Under the pieces are notes generated by a model. That model saw only the letters and a list, made by a program, of their open reading frames with translations. It was not told where the DNA came from and did not search any database. Positions 38,338 through 51,300 of a DNA stretch of 64,000 nucleotides are shown here, piece by piece. The DNA is from Chamaea fasciata (Eukaryota; Chordata; Aves; Passeriformes; Sylviidae), in contig JARCOQ010000003.1 of the NCBI GenBank assembly GCA_029207755.1, positions 47,226,971-47,290,970 of the forward strand, written 5' to 3'. The stretch's first letter is position 1; each line of letters begins with the position of its first letter. The position numbers were made by a program, and so were the translations under genes.

Positions 38338-41069
38338 CATCTCCATTTTAAGCCAAAGCAAATGAGGTTCACATTTTTCATGACTCTACTTACATTTTCT
38401 CTGCTTCTCTAGTACCTTGGTGACATGTTCTAAATGGCTTAACGCAATCCCTACACATCTTGAAAACACTCAAGCAGAGAGGTGCAAGGCAAGCAGAAGA
38501 GACTTCTTTTGTTCTAAATGTGACCTACCAAAAAAGCAGCAAAGTAACATGCCTTCTAACTCCTACCCGTCTGCCAGCTCAATATATGCAGGAGGAAGGA
38601 GAATAAATTGTTTCTTAACCCTTCCTGTGAACAAAAACGTGGCTTCAAAGGTATAAAATGCCAAGCAAGAGAAGTGAGTCACTGGATTGATGTCCAAAAT
38701 TGCTACGCCTGCAAAAATTTGGATTCCAGTAATGGCTCTGCTGCAATGGCATGTAGAAAGCCTCATGCCTTTTCCTGGAAGGGAGCATGAAGTTTCATCA
38801 AAATAGGGTTCTTTAATCTTCAAGCTGATCTTTAAGCTTTTCATGGATCTAGAGCTGCCCTAAACCTGCAGTCAGGAATCAACTGTTGTCCCCTACCCAT
38901 CCCTGTCCATCTGTTCTGCTCCCCACTGTGCTGGCTGCTCATGCCAAGCTATTGTTTGAGGTCTCCAGCTGTCAGCCAGAAAACACCACATCAATATTCT
39001 GAGCCCCATTCTTTTAGTCTGAGGAGTTTTGCATGACTTTCATGTTGAACTGGCAGAAAAGCTGAGGCAAATTGGAAAAACAGTATTCCATAGACAATCT
39101 GAGTCCAGCTAACCACTACAGATAGGAAGGATTGTATAAACGAATAGTTTGAAGAAATCAAGCAAAACTAGAACACTTTCAAAAACACTGTAATATTTAT
39201 AATGTGTATTTAAATCACATCCTGAAATTTTTGTAAATGCAATACTTGACAATCCCTTTCCTAATGAAATCAGTTTAAAAAATCACCCTAGAATTAAATA
39301 ACCGAGAAAATACAAAGCATGCTACTTCACTGTTAAGTATAACACTGCTAATAAATTTTGGAACTAGGGACTAAAACTTCCAAAGATATTTAATTTCTCA
39401 GAAACACTAAGAAATGCTGAACACTAGTAAGCAATGTTGCTGCAATTCAGTGCTGTCTGATTTAGAAGATTCATCAGCCTTTTCGCTACTTTACACCTAC
39501 TAGTTAAACCAAAGATACTCTCAATAAAACAAAAGTTATGTTTTCAGGTTTGCCTGAAAGGAAGAGCCAAAAGAGAACGACAAATCATTTTATGCATCTT
39601 ATGTAACTGTTTTCAATTTTCGCAGATTCTTATTGCAAGAAAAAGGTAAATACATTGTAGATACACCATGTACACGCTACAGAAGAAACATGCTACCTTT
39701 GTGGCAAGGATGTACCATAGGTACAGAAAATGGGATCCACAGGGAGGAGCAAGAGGTTAAGACTGTTGATCTTTTTCTCTCATACCTAATGTTGAGTACC
39801 ATCTGAAAAAAATCAGTCTAATCAGGAAACATCTCTTTGACACTCACATGTGGCTACTCTTTTGATCTTGCAGTTTGGAAGAGGAAAGAGATCATTTACC
39901 AAGAGTGTGAAGTCCGAGTGATTTTTATTTTTTAAAGGTAATACATTAGAAATAGAACTCTCAAGGAATCAGAAAGACAGAACACAGAAGACCAAAATTT
40001 TGTTGAACTCTTCTTGTTTCCATGTGAAAACAAATTATGCCCATAGTTAAGTTCTATATCAAGTGAATTTCCAGTTGCTCAAAATATTTTATTTTCTAAG
40101 AAAAAAAAAACTAAACACGACCGCCCAATTTTATAATTTCTTACTACACTGTCTGCAGAAGCCTAAAGCCATGCACTCACATTACCATGCAAACAAAATG
40201 CTGCGTATTTAGGCAAGCTCTTGCAAAGATCTGCAGTACATTCATAATTCTACAGAAATTTTTTAAGATCTAAATACAAGGAATCCAATCTGGTGGCACA
40301 GCTAGCATGGTTCCTGAATATCATTTCCAGATTGAATTCACAGCCTGGGCAATAACCATCTGCAGTCAGCTTTAACCTCTGTATCCTGGCTAAATGCTAA
40401 CTGGCATCACTCATTCAAGTCCTTCCAAAAATTCCTTAGAAGTTTCATCCAAATTCAATTTTCTTCACATTCCATGCTATAAAAGTCCCTAGAGTCTTGC
40501 TGCATACTTTTAAATATCTGCCAGAAGAAACTGCACTCCCATGATACAGAGTGTAATCTGTTTGCATGGTTTAAAAATACTTCCAGAGCCTGTGGAATGG
40601 GGACCATTTAGTCAGAACAAAATTAAATTGGTTATATTGGTGAAGAGTCATTCCAGGCACAAAATTAATGAACTCAGTACAGTTTTCAATCTCCTTTTAG
40701 TGTCTGGCTATACAGAGATGAAATGTTAACAGAAGCGTTCTGCCTCTTTTAAAACACAAGTGCACAGTTTAAAGACCTAAGTTACCATCTCTTGCATGTT
40801 GACTGGAAACATCGTACATCACAATCATCTCAAGAAACAAAAGCATATAAAAGCACTCTGGCTTTTCACAAACATACCGTACATAATTACGCTAGAGAAA
40901 AGTGAGTTTGGGGGGAAAAAACCCAACAACTTCAGAATGTGAATTCTAGTGCCAGAAGGAAGGAAAAAAACTGCATTGTTTTGTTTAGAAGTAAAAGAGG
41001 GAAAATGTTTTACGTACTACAACTAATAGAAATCAATGAATAAGATTTTTGACCAAAAAAATGCCTTAC

Positions 41070-41149
41070 CTTGAAAAGTTGAGGAAATGAACATGTCTAG
41101 TGAATAAATAGGGCTGCTCAGCAGTGCTTATGTTTTTAATCAACTCCAT
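41070..41149 (-). CDS. UST: UST coding exon 3: histidine-containing active-site segment
   Basis: This 80-nt exon encodes MELIKNISTAEQPYLFTRHV followed by HFLNFS, plus two bases (AG) of an arginine codon completed by the first base of the next exon. The acceptor is TTCTTTTTAG before ATGGAG and the donor is CAAG followed by GTAAGG. It joins the preceding exon in phase 0 (Glu-Gln then Met-Glu) and leaves phase 2. The RHVHFLNFS segment aligns in position with the HVxF/Y stretch of heparan sulfate 2-O-sulfotransferase that carries the catalytic-base histidine. I infer, without an alignment, that the catalytic histidine of UST lies here. NIS and NFS are potential N-glycosylation sequons. The initial ATG is internal to the protein and is not a start site. 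Confidence 0.96.
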
Positions 41150-44100
41150 CTAAAAAGAATTAACAAATCAAATTTTTCACGTTACATCAACGCACAATTT
41201 GAGACAAACATAACTTGCAAACAACATATGATGATATAATTTTCAAGTCTAAATTACTCAGGACCTCCTTCCCCACTATCCCTCCCAAACACTGTCATCA
41301 AGACAGCATGCTTTTATGTCTAAGCAAGAAAGGTTGAGCTGCAGACACCATTCTGCTACCATGGAGCTTATGTACTTCCAAAATACTTCCAGAAGTGGGT
41401 ATCAGTATAAAGAGAGGCATAAACTAAAGGAAAAATCTAAACTCTTTCTAAATCTGCAAGAGCTTTCCAAATGGCAGCTGCCCTCTGAAGACACTAGCTC
41501 TATTCACCCCAATGCCAAAAATGTAAAATGTCTGAAACGGTAACAGAAAGCAGGAGCTGAGCCAATGGCCATTTCTGAGTAACAATAAACGCTGCCAGCA
41601 CAGCCAAGACACCAACTGATTTGCTTGTTTAAATACAGAAATCAGGACTTGCAATTCCTTTTCCTATTACAACAAATTAGGAGTACAAACTAAATGGGCA
41701 CTTTTAGAAAGATGATGCTAAATTCTAGTTCAGGCCTATTCAAATAATATTATTTTTTAAAAAAATAAATAATAATTCAATTTTTCAGCCCATTAAAATA
41801 GAATAATGTAAACAACACCATGGATATGGTAACCTATTTTGTGTAAGCTGAGCTCTAGCTATGAATTACAGGAAACTGGAAGTGTCTAGTGAAGCATCAT
41901 CCTATAGAGTCAATGCTTCAGTTAATTTTGCTTCCTTCTTATTAATTTAATAAGATTTATTTTCCAATTTTCTGTTCTGTGTCAAACACAGGGTATGTTA
42001 CGGACACTGAACACAAATGCCCTTGAAATGACAGGTTTACTGATGTTACAAACTGGGTAGTAGAAAGCAATTCATACATTGGGGGAAAAAAAAGTAAGAT
42101 CGTGAACCTCATGTTCTGATTTAAATCATATTAATTTATGTACTAAATTTAATCACCTTTAAGGAGACATTAATTAAAAAATGTATTTCTTGGAACTTGA
42201 ATGCTATAGTTGACATAGATAAAATAAGCAAAAACACAGAGTCCAGCCTGTTGTGTGGTCAGAAAATGACTGGCATGTGTGGAACAGCAAAAAGAGCATG
42301 GTGAAAAATTCTGTCCATGCCATAGCAAATACCAAACTACATTTAAGAGACAGGAGTTGCAAATTTTTTTCCCCTTGTAATGTCCAGATTCAAAAGACTG
42401 GTTTTTATAATGTGTGTCACATCTTACTGCTCCTTATCCATCTTGCATCCTACACTTCTTCCCAGCACACATACCCTGCCTTCTTCTTTCAGCCAACACA
42501 AGCCACAGCCATTTAACTGTCAGGAATGGATAAAGAAGTGCACATACTTACAGACCTTCTTTACTTTCCCTCTGTCTTCAACAATTCTATACACATACAT
42601 GTATGATGACCACTGAAGCAAACAGTTCAGCTTGTCCATCTACTCAGGATGGACTTTTCCCTGCCCAACTAGTTTGAGTACATCAAGGTATATTAGGTAG
42701 TGACCTTATACATCCCAGCATATTAAGTTTGAGGAAGTATAGCAAGATATGTTACATATCTATCTGTTAAAAAGGCTTCCAAAGAAATGGAATGTAAGAC
42801 AAGATCACCAAAAGAGAGACAATATAAAGAAAAAAGAGAAACAAGAGAATATGGAGAGAAGATGTGCAATTAAAAAAAAAAAAATTAAAAAGAAATTAAA
42901 AAAAAGTCAGGAAGGGAATAGCACCCCTTCCTTAATCATATATGGAGTCTGTGCTTGATTGAAGCACAAACAGGTCTTTGCATAGCTTCTTCAGTACAAT
43001 ATGAATGCATTGGGCAAGAAATTCATAAACCTGAAGAGCAAACCTCATCCAGCTCAGAATTAGAAAGCCCAGGAAGCTTTGCAATACTTAGCACAAAGGA
43101 AGTGAGTATTTTTTCATGCTCTGAAGAGACAAAGACTTTTCTAGCAAACCAACACGTTGACACCTCTTCAGAACTGGTAACTCAGCCAAAAGATTGTGTT
43201 CTTCATTCACCTTGCAGAATCAAACAATAGAAGGCCCTGGAGCCTCTGGATCAGATGCCTCAGTTAGATTCTGTGGTAGCCAGCCCACTAGAGATTCCTT
43301 TTTTGTTTTACTGAGAAAAGTTACAGGAGAAGTGAAATTCTCAGAACTCTATGAAGTGTTATGTTAGATTTTGGATTTTACTTGTATTCCTCTATCTGCA
43401 TGAAGAAAGGAAGGAAGATGGCAGAAGGAAGTTACTGATCTGGTATAAAAACTCTGTTCACGCCCCCATGGTCAACTCTGCAATTCCTTCTTGGAATAAA
43501 TGAAAAAAACCTTACTAGAGTATAAATATGGAGACAAAGATACTACACTACACCCATACAAAATAATCCCACTAAATCTAAAAACACAGGCAGCTCCAGT
43601 AGACCACTGCTAGATAAACTTAGCTGGGGGTATATGTGAGTGTTACAAAGCACCACATTGAGCTTCCCTTGGCTCCCAGCTGTCCCCAGGGCTGGCACCA
43701 ATTCGCTATCAGGAAGCAGATTCACATCACAGCACTGCCACGTTTCTCACTCCATTTCACCTGATGTCAGTGTCACATGAACCTGCTGCTGGACAAGCAC
43801 AGACACTTTGGCCTCAGGAGCAAAGGGAGGCTGGAAAGATGCACACAGTGCAGGACAGCATCTGGCTCCTGGCTTTTTTTTCATCTCTTGCTACAAACTC
43901 AATCTCTTGAGCTAAGACAACAGCTTACTCCGAAGCAGAAACAGAATTTTGTTTTGACTTGGAATACCTTCATATTTAGACACTTAATGATCAACTGGAC
44001 TTGTAAGCAGATGTGGATAAAGCTACAACGTGCATAAGGACTAACAAACGAAACCCATTCTTCTGAAAACCCTGCCAAAAGGGTAAGTAAGGCTCAACTG

Positions 44101-47100
44101 AAATGACACACAGATGTCAGGAGGGAAAAATAAATAACTGTAATGGCTCATGGCCACATGCAAATTGTGGCCATATTTCCCATGGGCCTCTCCCTCTCTC
44201 ATCATGCTGTCCTGAACTGATTTCAGTCTAACAGCCCAAACGTATTGCTCAGAAAGACATAGTGATCCCTCCCTCCTTCTAAGATTATGTTAAGGGAAAA
44301 AATAAAAACCACCAAAAAACAACAAAAAGAAAAATTGTCCAGTGTCTCTCAGGGTTGGTTGGTTTCGGTTGTTATATTTTGTCTGTTTGTATGTTTGTTT
44401 CTATAAGATGAAACAAGAAAGAAAATAAGACGTAGAGGGCCCACAGGGAACAACAGTGAGCAGAACATGACGGCTGAATAAAACAAGTACTTTTGGATGG
44501 AACGAATGAAGGAGAATGACATACATAAAAGTAGAGATGATCATATCATCCTAAGTTTGAAAAAAAATAGAAAGGTACAAGCAGCAGAAGATAAACAGCC
44601 TTGGCAAACTCTGTTAGGGAAGAGGTGAGTCAGAACACATCCATGGTTGGAGGGAGAAGCTGCAGAGATACTTGGAGAAATACAAAAGGAGCAGCTACCT
44701 GCTAGGATTAGGGCCCATAAACAGCTATTCCTCTTATTCACTGCTGCCCAGAGCTCTCCTACAGGAATTAGGCAGCTTCAGTGAAAATTGCTGAAAAATA
44801 AACTGATTTGCTCTGGAAATTAACTTGCAATGGGCTGGAACTGCATTGCAAATAACGCTCCAGCAGATGGCACCGTGAAGTGACTCCAGGAGGGCTGGAT
44901 GGAGCCCTCCCTGAGAGGGGAGAAACGTGGGGGCAGCATTGCTCCTGCACAAAAACTCAGCTCTGGCCTTTGAGACAGGTCACCTTTCTCTCTTCTGGAG
45001 ATGGCTAGTCCAGTCCCTGTGCTAACCACTCAGAGCAACACCGCTCTGTTTGAGGTTTGTAATAAGTAAATTCTACTGGGAACAAAAGGAAATAATCAGA
45101 TAACAATCCCACCCAAACAACAGCCAAAATGTTACTGTTTTTTTTAAGATGTTGTATTTCAGTGTGTGAATCCAAGGTCAAAAAGTATAAAAATGGTGAG
45201 GCAACTGGGATTTGCCAAGTGCAGTCTTGCTGGATCACGCTATGGTCTCCACTAATATTGACATGAAAAGGAGAAAAAAACCCATCTCTCTATCTATCTT
45301 ATGAGCTCCTTACATTCTTCCACTACTTTCAGTCTCTACTGAAGGCAAGTAGGGCTCAGGAGGCACAAGTACCTACAAGAATTTTAGTATATCACTTTCA
45401 TCTCAGTACTCATTTCCATAAACAATTCACAACTCCCAGGAATGAGACTAGACCTTCATTTTCAGCTCTCCAAAGCTTGGAATGGTTTCAAGAATTTCTT
45501 CACCTCCCCAAGCTGGTATGACCAATTTTCTGTTTTTAAAAGCATTTAAGAAAAATTAGTGATGGATTTTTAGTGTGTTGAATTGGAATTGCATATGAAG
45601 TTGGCTGCACAGCCGTAATGATGGGTGGTAGAAGGAAATAATTTGAGGATAAACTACCAATTACTCTTGTATGTGACTGGCATTTCTATACCTGTAAGCA
45701 TACTCATTCTTACTTCCCTGAATGCAACAAAATGGGAGTGGAAGACAAGGTCAGGGCAGGGGAAGACTTCATTTTGCAACTGTTTGAGTGGCATTTTAAA
45801 GCCACATCAATTAGATTTAACATTATGTGTTATTTCCTGTATTTAATTTACTTGAAAATATTATAGCAAATGGCAAGGCATATATTAATACATCTGTTTC
45901 CAGAACTCACTCCCTTATGCCCACAGATGTTCAAAGGCTGCACTTCTAATTGCTGGCAGACACACATAATTTGGGAAAATTTCTTAGTAGGAAGGAGACT
46001 GGAAAAGGCAGTGAGAATATGGATTCCAATTATGTGCAATCCCCAGAGTCATTAAAAACACCTACATGCTAAACTTTATTTAACAACAGCAGACTGCATA
46101 AACTAAACATTTACAGAAAAGTCTTGGCTGGATCAGGGCTTTAACCAAACACAGGAGAGAGAAATGACAGAAGGAAGAGAGACATATCAACTGAAGTGAG
46201 AAGCCCATGCTCATGCTGGAATCCTACAGCCCAGCTCTCTTTTTTCTCGTTCCAGTGCCTGGAGCCTAAGATCATTCATTGCCTTAACTTCCTCTGGTGT
46301 ACACCACATTGAAGGTGGAAAACATAATTTATTTTTTCATATTCTGCTCTTGAAAATTGAGAAGACAACTAAAAATGTCCTGAACAACAGAATAGCTACC
46401 ATCTCCAAGTATGTTTTCTGGTGATCAAAGGCACTTTTCAGCAAAAGTACTCATGAAGTTATGAGCCTATTGTAACTACAGAAATAAACCATAAATGAAA
46501 ATAAAGATACTCAAATTATAGCAGGGCAATCTATAGAGTAAATTATCAGGTCTGTAGCAATACTTCCAGCACATTTGTCATCTAGTAACTCAACCGCTTA
46601 GGGAAGGCAAAAGGTAATGCAGATAATTATCTGCCAGTGTATCGCCTGCATCAAAAGTAAGTCCGGGCCTCTCTGGAATCTCCACATGCTGGACTAAAGC
46701 ACAGAAGACTGTGAAGAAGTGATTTTATATCATGTTTTAACAAAGGAAAATCCACCTACCAAAGAAAGAACAGAACTGAAAGGAAGAAGCTGATCATGGT
46801 GAAAGCTGGCAATTGCTAACACCTAAGAGGTTTTGGGGATTTATGGTATGTCCCCCAATCAGCAATGAAAACTGATGAAAGAGACAAACAAAACCCAAAC
46901 AGTCCAAAACACAAAAGCAGTCCCACCCACAGAAATCCCAAATCCAGCAGAATATTTGGGCTGGCATGGCAGCCCTGCCTAGCTGGACCCCACCTCTGGC
47001 TGAACTTGACTTATGGAGTGTTAGGTCAGCCAGCTGTGGCGGGACCCCAATGGACACCTTAAAGGGGAGGAAGGTAGGACCTGCAGGAGCAATATCAGCT

Positions 47101-48158
47101 CCTAAATTCTCATTTGGAATGAACTGCAGCATCTAAAATAACAAACTTGTGCTCATCTACATGCTGCAACTAAATGACCCCCAATCACAGCACAGTGTCA
47201 CTGGCAGGCCCACATCCATATTTTGATCATTGCACACATCCTTTTGTGGTTTGCAGGCTACTATTTCCAGAAGTGACACAGGCAGCAATTGCAGCCTTTA
47301 CCTGATCAGTAGCTCAAAATAGCAGCAGTGGGCGATGTGTGCAGCATCTGTCTACAGACATGCACTTTGAGTCTGAGGTTTTCCTGCACTATCTGTATCA
47401 ATCTACCAACAGAAGTGGGCACATGCATACCCAGAAGAGAAGAAAATTTAAATAACTGGATCTTTCATAGAAACAAAGCTGCAAAAATAATCCTTCTACA
47501 ACTTTAAGGGAACATGAAAAATGGTGTCTGTGTAAAGAGGTTTCATGTGGTATTTTCACTTCCCTCAGTGAGGGTTGTGCAACAAACATGAAAAAGACAG
47601 ATAAGCGAGAAGCTGAGATAGGATCAAGGACATGTCATATTATAGTAACATGGGTTAGCATGGCCCTCGGAAACAACTTTTTGAAGCAACTGGTTACCAG
47701 AAGTGAATTAATAAAGTCAGCAAAAAAGACCCTTTTGACTATTATTTACTCCAGCTCTGTTTAAGACCCAGGCTATGTCTGAATAAGCTCTTCTGGTTAT
47801 ACGATAAATGGCTGTGCCCTGCAGATCATTAATACATGTCCCAGATGCTGCTGGCACTTAACTCACCGTACTAACCTTTCTTGCCTCACTGGTAGTCTAA
47901 CTGCTATGCTGACTAAATTCAAGAGCTATCTCACTGGAAGTTAGTTTTGCTGATTAGCTGCCATGTAATGTTCTTGGCTCTGCCACCCATTTTTCTTATT
48001 AATAAAGTCACTTAGAGAATGATGAATTCCGCATGATTACTCAGGACAAACTAGCAATAGATCTTTTCAGCAGGATTATCTGCTAGCATATGCCTTTGTT
48101 TCTCAGTTTTGTACACGTAATAAGAAAACAGGATCTAAGATGAGCAGGAGTAACTTAC
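41150..48158 (-). other. UST: UST intron between exons 2 and 3 (7.0 kb)
   Basis: Intron bounded by the GTAAGT donor at 48153-48158 and the TTTTTAG acceptor ending at 41150. It contains an A-rich purine stretch near 42.83-42.91 kb and GC-richer patches near 44.85-44.95 and 46.95-47.08 kb. I recognise no transposon and no coding exon. Confidence 0.9.
42830..42908. repeat. A-rich low-complexity tract
   Basis: Purine-dominated, A-rich sequence including a run of 13 A near 42872-42884 and two smaller A runs interrupted by TT. No element body is attached. Confidence 0.75.
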
Positions 48159-48314
48159 CTGTTCATTTTTGGTCAGTCTTGTTTTGTTATGTATGTCAGA
48201 CGTAACCAGGTTGAATCCATGTTTCTCTGATAATATTCTCAAAAGCAAAACCACAGTTCGACTCCCACACTTTCCAACTCTGTTGTAGACCACCTGACTG
48301 GGGAAAGGAAGTAC
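48159..48314 (-). CDS. UST: UST coding exon 2: PAPS-binding 5'-phosphosulfate loop
   Basis: Read on the minus strand this exon encodes 52 residues, from VLPFPSQVVYNRVGKCGSRT to RLTKNEQ, which I recognise as uronyl 2-O-sulfotransferase. The acceptor is a pyrimidine-rich stretch ending TTTAG before GTACTT. The donor is CAG followed by GTAAGT. The exon is 156 nt and phase 0 at both ends. VGKCGSRT matches the 5'-phosphosulfate-binding loop of the 2-O-sulfotransferase family, which grips the PAPS sulfate donor, so this is catalytic-domain sequence just after the luminal stem. NKT within IHNKTRL is a potential N-glycosylation site. By family knowledge the enzyme is a Golgi type II membrane protein that 2-O-sulfates uronic acid in dermatan/chondroitin sulfate. 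The identification rests on recalled family sequence, not a search. HS2ST1 is the nearest alternative, but this wording fits UST. Confidence 0.96.
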
Positions 48315-51300
48315 CTAAACAAAGATTGAAAGAAATGGAGTCAGTATATTGATATTTTTGTTTCTGTGTACCTCTGAATCACACATTTTTACCTTAAGCC
48401 AACAGACACAGAGGAGAATTTCTAGGGCCCTGCCAGGTCAGAAGCGTTCACTTCCTCTAGCAGGGTAGATAGAAACTCTTCAGAAGAGAAACAGCCTGGC
48501 TCAGGGAGGTGAGAAGGTGAGATTTCCCCCGTGAAATGCAGTTAAATGTAACAGATTGGCAACTACTCCAGAAACACTATGTAACTGTTGGTAATGACCT
48601 TGAGCTTACTGCTTATAATCTCAATGCAAATAGTCATCTTTAGTTGACTATCTCCCATAAAAAGAACTAAAAGTGAATTTGCACTACAGTTTGGCAACTT
48701 AAAGTCAAGATGACATAATGCAGGAGGAACGAATGCTTGAATTGCAAAACTTCAGCTTAAAAAGAAACAAAAGAAACCAAACAACAACCAGAGAGCACAG
48801 AGCAAAATTAATCAAATCTTTTATTTCCAAATATAAACATGAATCTTTCAAACATACTCAGAGAACAAATCAGGCCACTGGCCAAGGATCTATGTGCAAA
48901 ATCATCAACACAGGGCCAAAGGCGGTCTGAGGCCAACTGCCACAGTCTGACCACCACTGTGCAGGTAATGCTCAAAATAGAACAGCGACATCCAACCTGG
49001 TCCCTAGGAATGGTGTCCAGCCCACACTAACTCTTGCGTCCCACTCTCCTCCCCAGGAAACCAGAACAACTGATAAGTAATTCAGCATCTCAGAGTATGA
49101 CAGATGCAGCCTTATTTTGTTTCTGGATGATGTCCATGGGCTATTGTTTCAGCAAAAGGCATTCTGAAGTCACACTATTGCACTAGACAAGTATTTGCAG
49201 TATAGCACATAGCAGCATGTGGTAATATAGGCCCAGAGGAATCTGTTTCCAAGCCCCAAAATTGGTTAACAAGAGCCAAGAGCTCACAGTTTCACTCAGA
49301 GTGGTGCATACACAGCACTTAAGGAAAGATCATTTTTCTAGTAAGACAATGGCACAACATGTTTCCTGCCATAGGGCCCGAACCTGGGTTCCAGGCAACC
49401 TCCGTTCAGCACAAGGAATGGCCAAAGTGCTGGTGTGCCTCACATACAGTTACTCCAGCAATCATGTTCTCCCAGCAGAAGGGTTTCTAACATAAAAGCA
49501 GCCAGATGAGGCATATGGCACTTTTCAGTGCAGAGTACTTCTTCACTGCATTTGAACTCCTAACAGAACTTCAGGGAAGCAAAATGATTCGGAAAACCTT
49601 TTAGACTACTTTCAAAGAGAACCGCCAACTAGAAAAAAAAAGGAAAAAAAATCTGTATTCCCTTATGTTCTATGGGAACCTACTGGCACTTTGCTCTCAG
49701 TCTTATATTTCATGACCAAATGAACATTACTGCTGTTACTGGTTGCAAGTTTAGGATATGCTACACTGCTACATAAATGTGGAGGTCATTTTTCCCCAAA
49801 TTACCTTGGGAAGAAGTAGGTCTTGGGTGATCATGACCTCAGTTAAACTTCCCAAGTTGCAGGACATCACATCGGCTGATTCAGCAAGCAAAGAAGGGCC
49901 TCTCAAGGTCCATACAAACCTCACACAATGCACTAAGGTCTTACTATTTTGTAACATTTTTATAGGGTTTTCTGTGAGAAACATAGTCCCCGCATTTCTT
50001 TATCAATCTTTCCTTCAGAAGCCTAGCTTCCTATGAAATGCAAAATCTCAACCTCAATTATTAGAGAACTCCAAAGGTGATGAATTTAACATCTCTGTGC
50101 TAAGGCTGTAGCTAACCTTTCCCAAAACTACTGTTAATGGTGTCTGAAAGGTTAACATTCGAACACATTTTATTATGCTGATTATCACACCAGAATGAAA
50201 ATAAACACAAGCCCTATTTGGGATTGTCCCCTTTTGGGTTCATTTCTTTGCATAACAAACATTAACATGACTACCTGTCATATCACTGCCACTTGTGGAT
50301 TGGGAATTACCCCTCTGCTCAGACTTATGCTCTTGGAATACTTTGCTATGTAAAAAAAAAAGCCTTCAAAAGAAATGATTAATAGATGCTGACAAGTGTC
50401 AGTGAAGGAGCAAGTGCACATACACTATATGTCTGCCTAGCATCCCAGAAATGAGATGAATTATGAGAGTTTGTAGAGTTACAGAAATATTCTAAAATGC
50501 TTCATAATTATTAACTGCTTTGATTTTCCTAGCAGTTTGGACTAGGCAAGATAGTGAGCAAAACTTTTTTTTCATTAGTACTTCACTCAAGGAGAATTTT
50601 ACTGCATACAGATTACACTCAAGTTCTAATTAAATACTTAACTGGATTATCCAGTAACTTCGGGTGAATCTTAGAAAAATACAATTCTTTAAAAACTAGA
50701 TAAAATTAAAGAAGGCCTTTGTAAGTTCTCTATTCTAAGTGCAAGCAACTTTATCAGCTTGAAAAAATGACAGTAGTTACCAAGTCTGGCCAGTTCTCCC
50801 ATTTGTTTCTGAAACTCACCTTCCTAGGTAGCACAATTCTGTTCTGCACACAAACAATAACCATGGTAGCCCCGAAAAAGAAACCACAGCAAATACTCAC
50901 TGCAGATAAAGGAACCTGAAATAAAAGGCTATTATTTTCAGACACTTGTTTAGCTTAAAGGAGACCAATGTATCAATGCCTTGTCTCAGTACACAGTGAC
51001 TGCACTCAGGTCTAATCGGACAAGATTCAAGATAAACACTACAGCTCAAAGCTCACTTCAGAAGAACAATCACGAGTGGTAAGCAAAACTTCCCTTGCAG
51101 CTCTGCTGAGTGTGGTTGGCTTTGGGGAGCACTCCTGAAGCTGTGCTCATGTTTCGTCCCTTTACGTCACCACTGCACTTATCACACCCAAATGCCCCAA
51201 AGGGTGTGTCCAGTGCACAAAGCCATGCAGTACACAGGCTCTTGGTGTACAAGCAAGGATTTGTTTAATGTGACCAGTTCCCTTAGGGTGCAAATCTGCT

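Larger units (their letters stand above)
25104..41069 (-). other. UST: UST intron between exons 3 and 4 (16.0 kb)
   Basis: Intron bounded by the GTAAGG donor at 41064-41069 and the CCACCAG acceptor ending at 25104. It holds a CR1 3' end at 29.8 kb, a 1.7 kb CR1 at 36.7-38.3 kb and a possible spliced exon at 28.3 kb. A somewhat GC-richer stretch near 34.37-34.57 kb and a palindromic cAMP-response-type site at 35.1 kb are also present. The stretches 25.1-28.2, 30.0-34.3 and 38.4-41.0 kb show no recognisable gene or well-preserved repeat. Confidence 0.9.

Noticed and set aside
46794..47132. 112-codon minus frame in a GC-richer patch (about 46.9-47.08 kb)
   Set aside because: The patch could be an unrecognised repeat, but I see no terminal repeats, target duplication or protein family to support a call.
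49375..49412. GGGTTCCAGGCAACC resembling an RFX X-box
   Set aside because: Only one half fits the consensus. The central ATGG spacing is not met.
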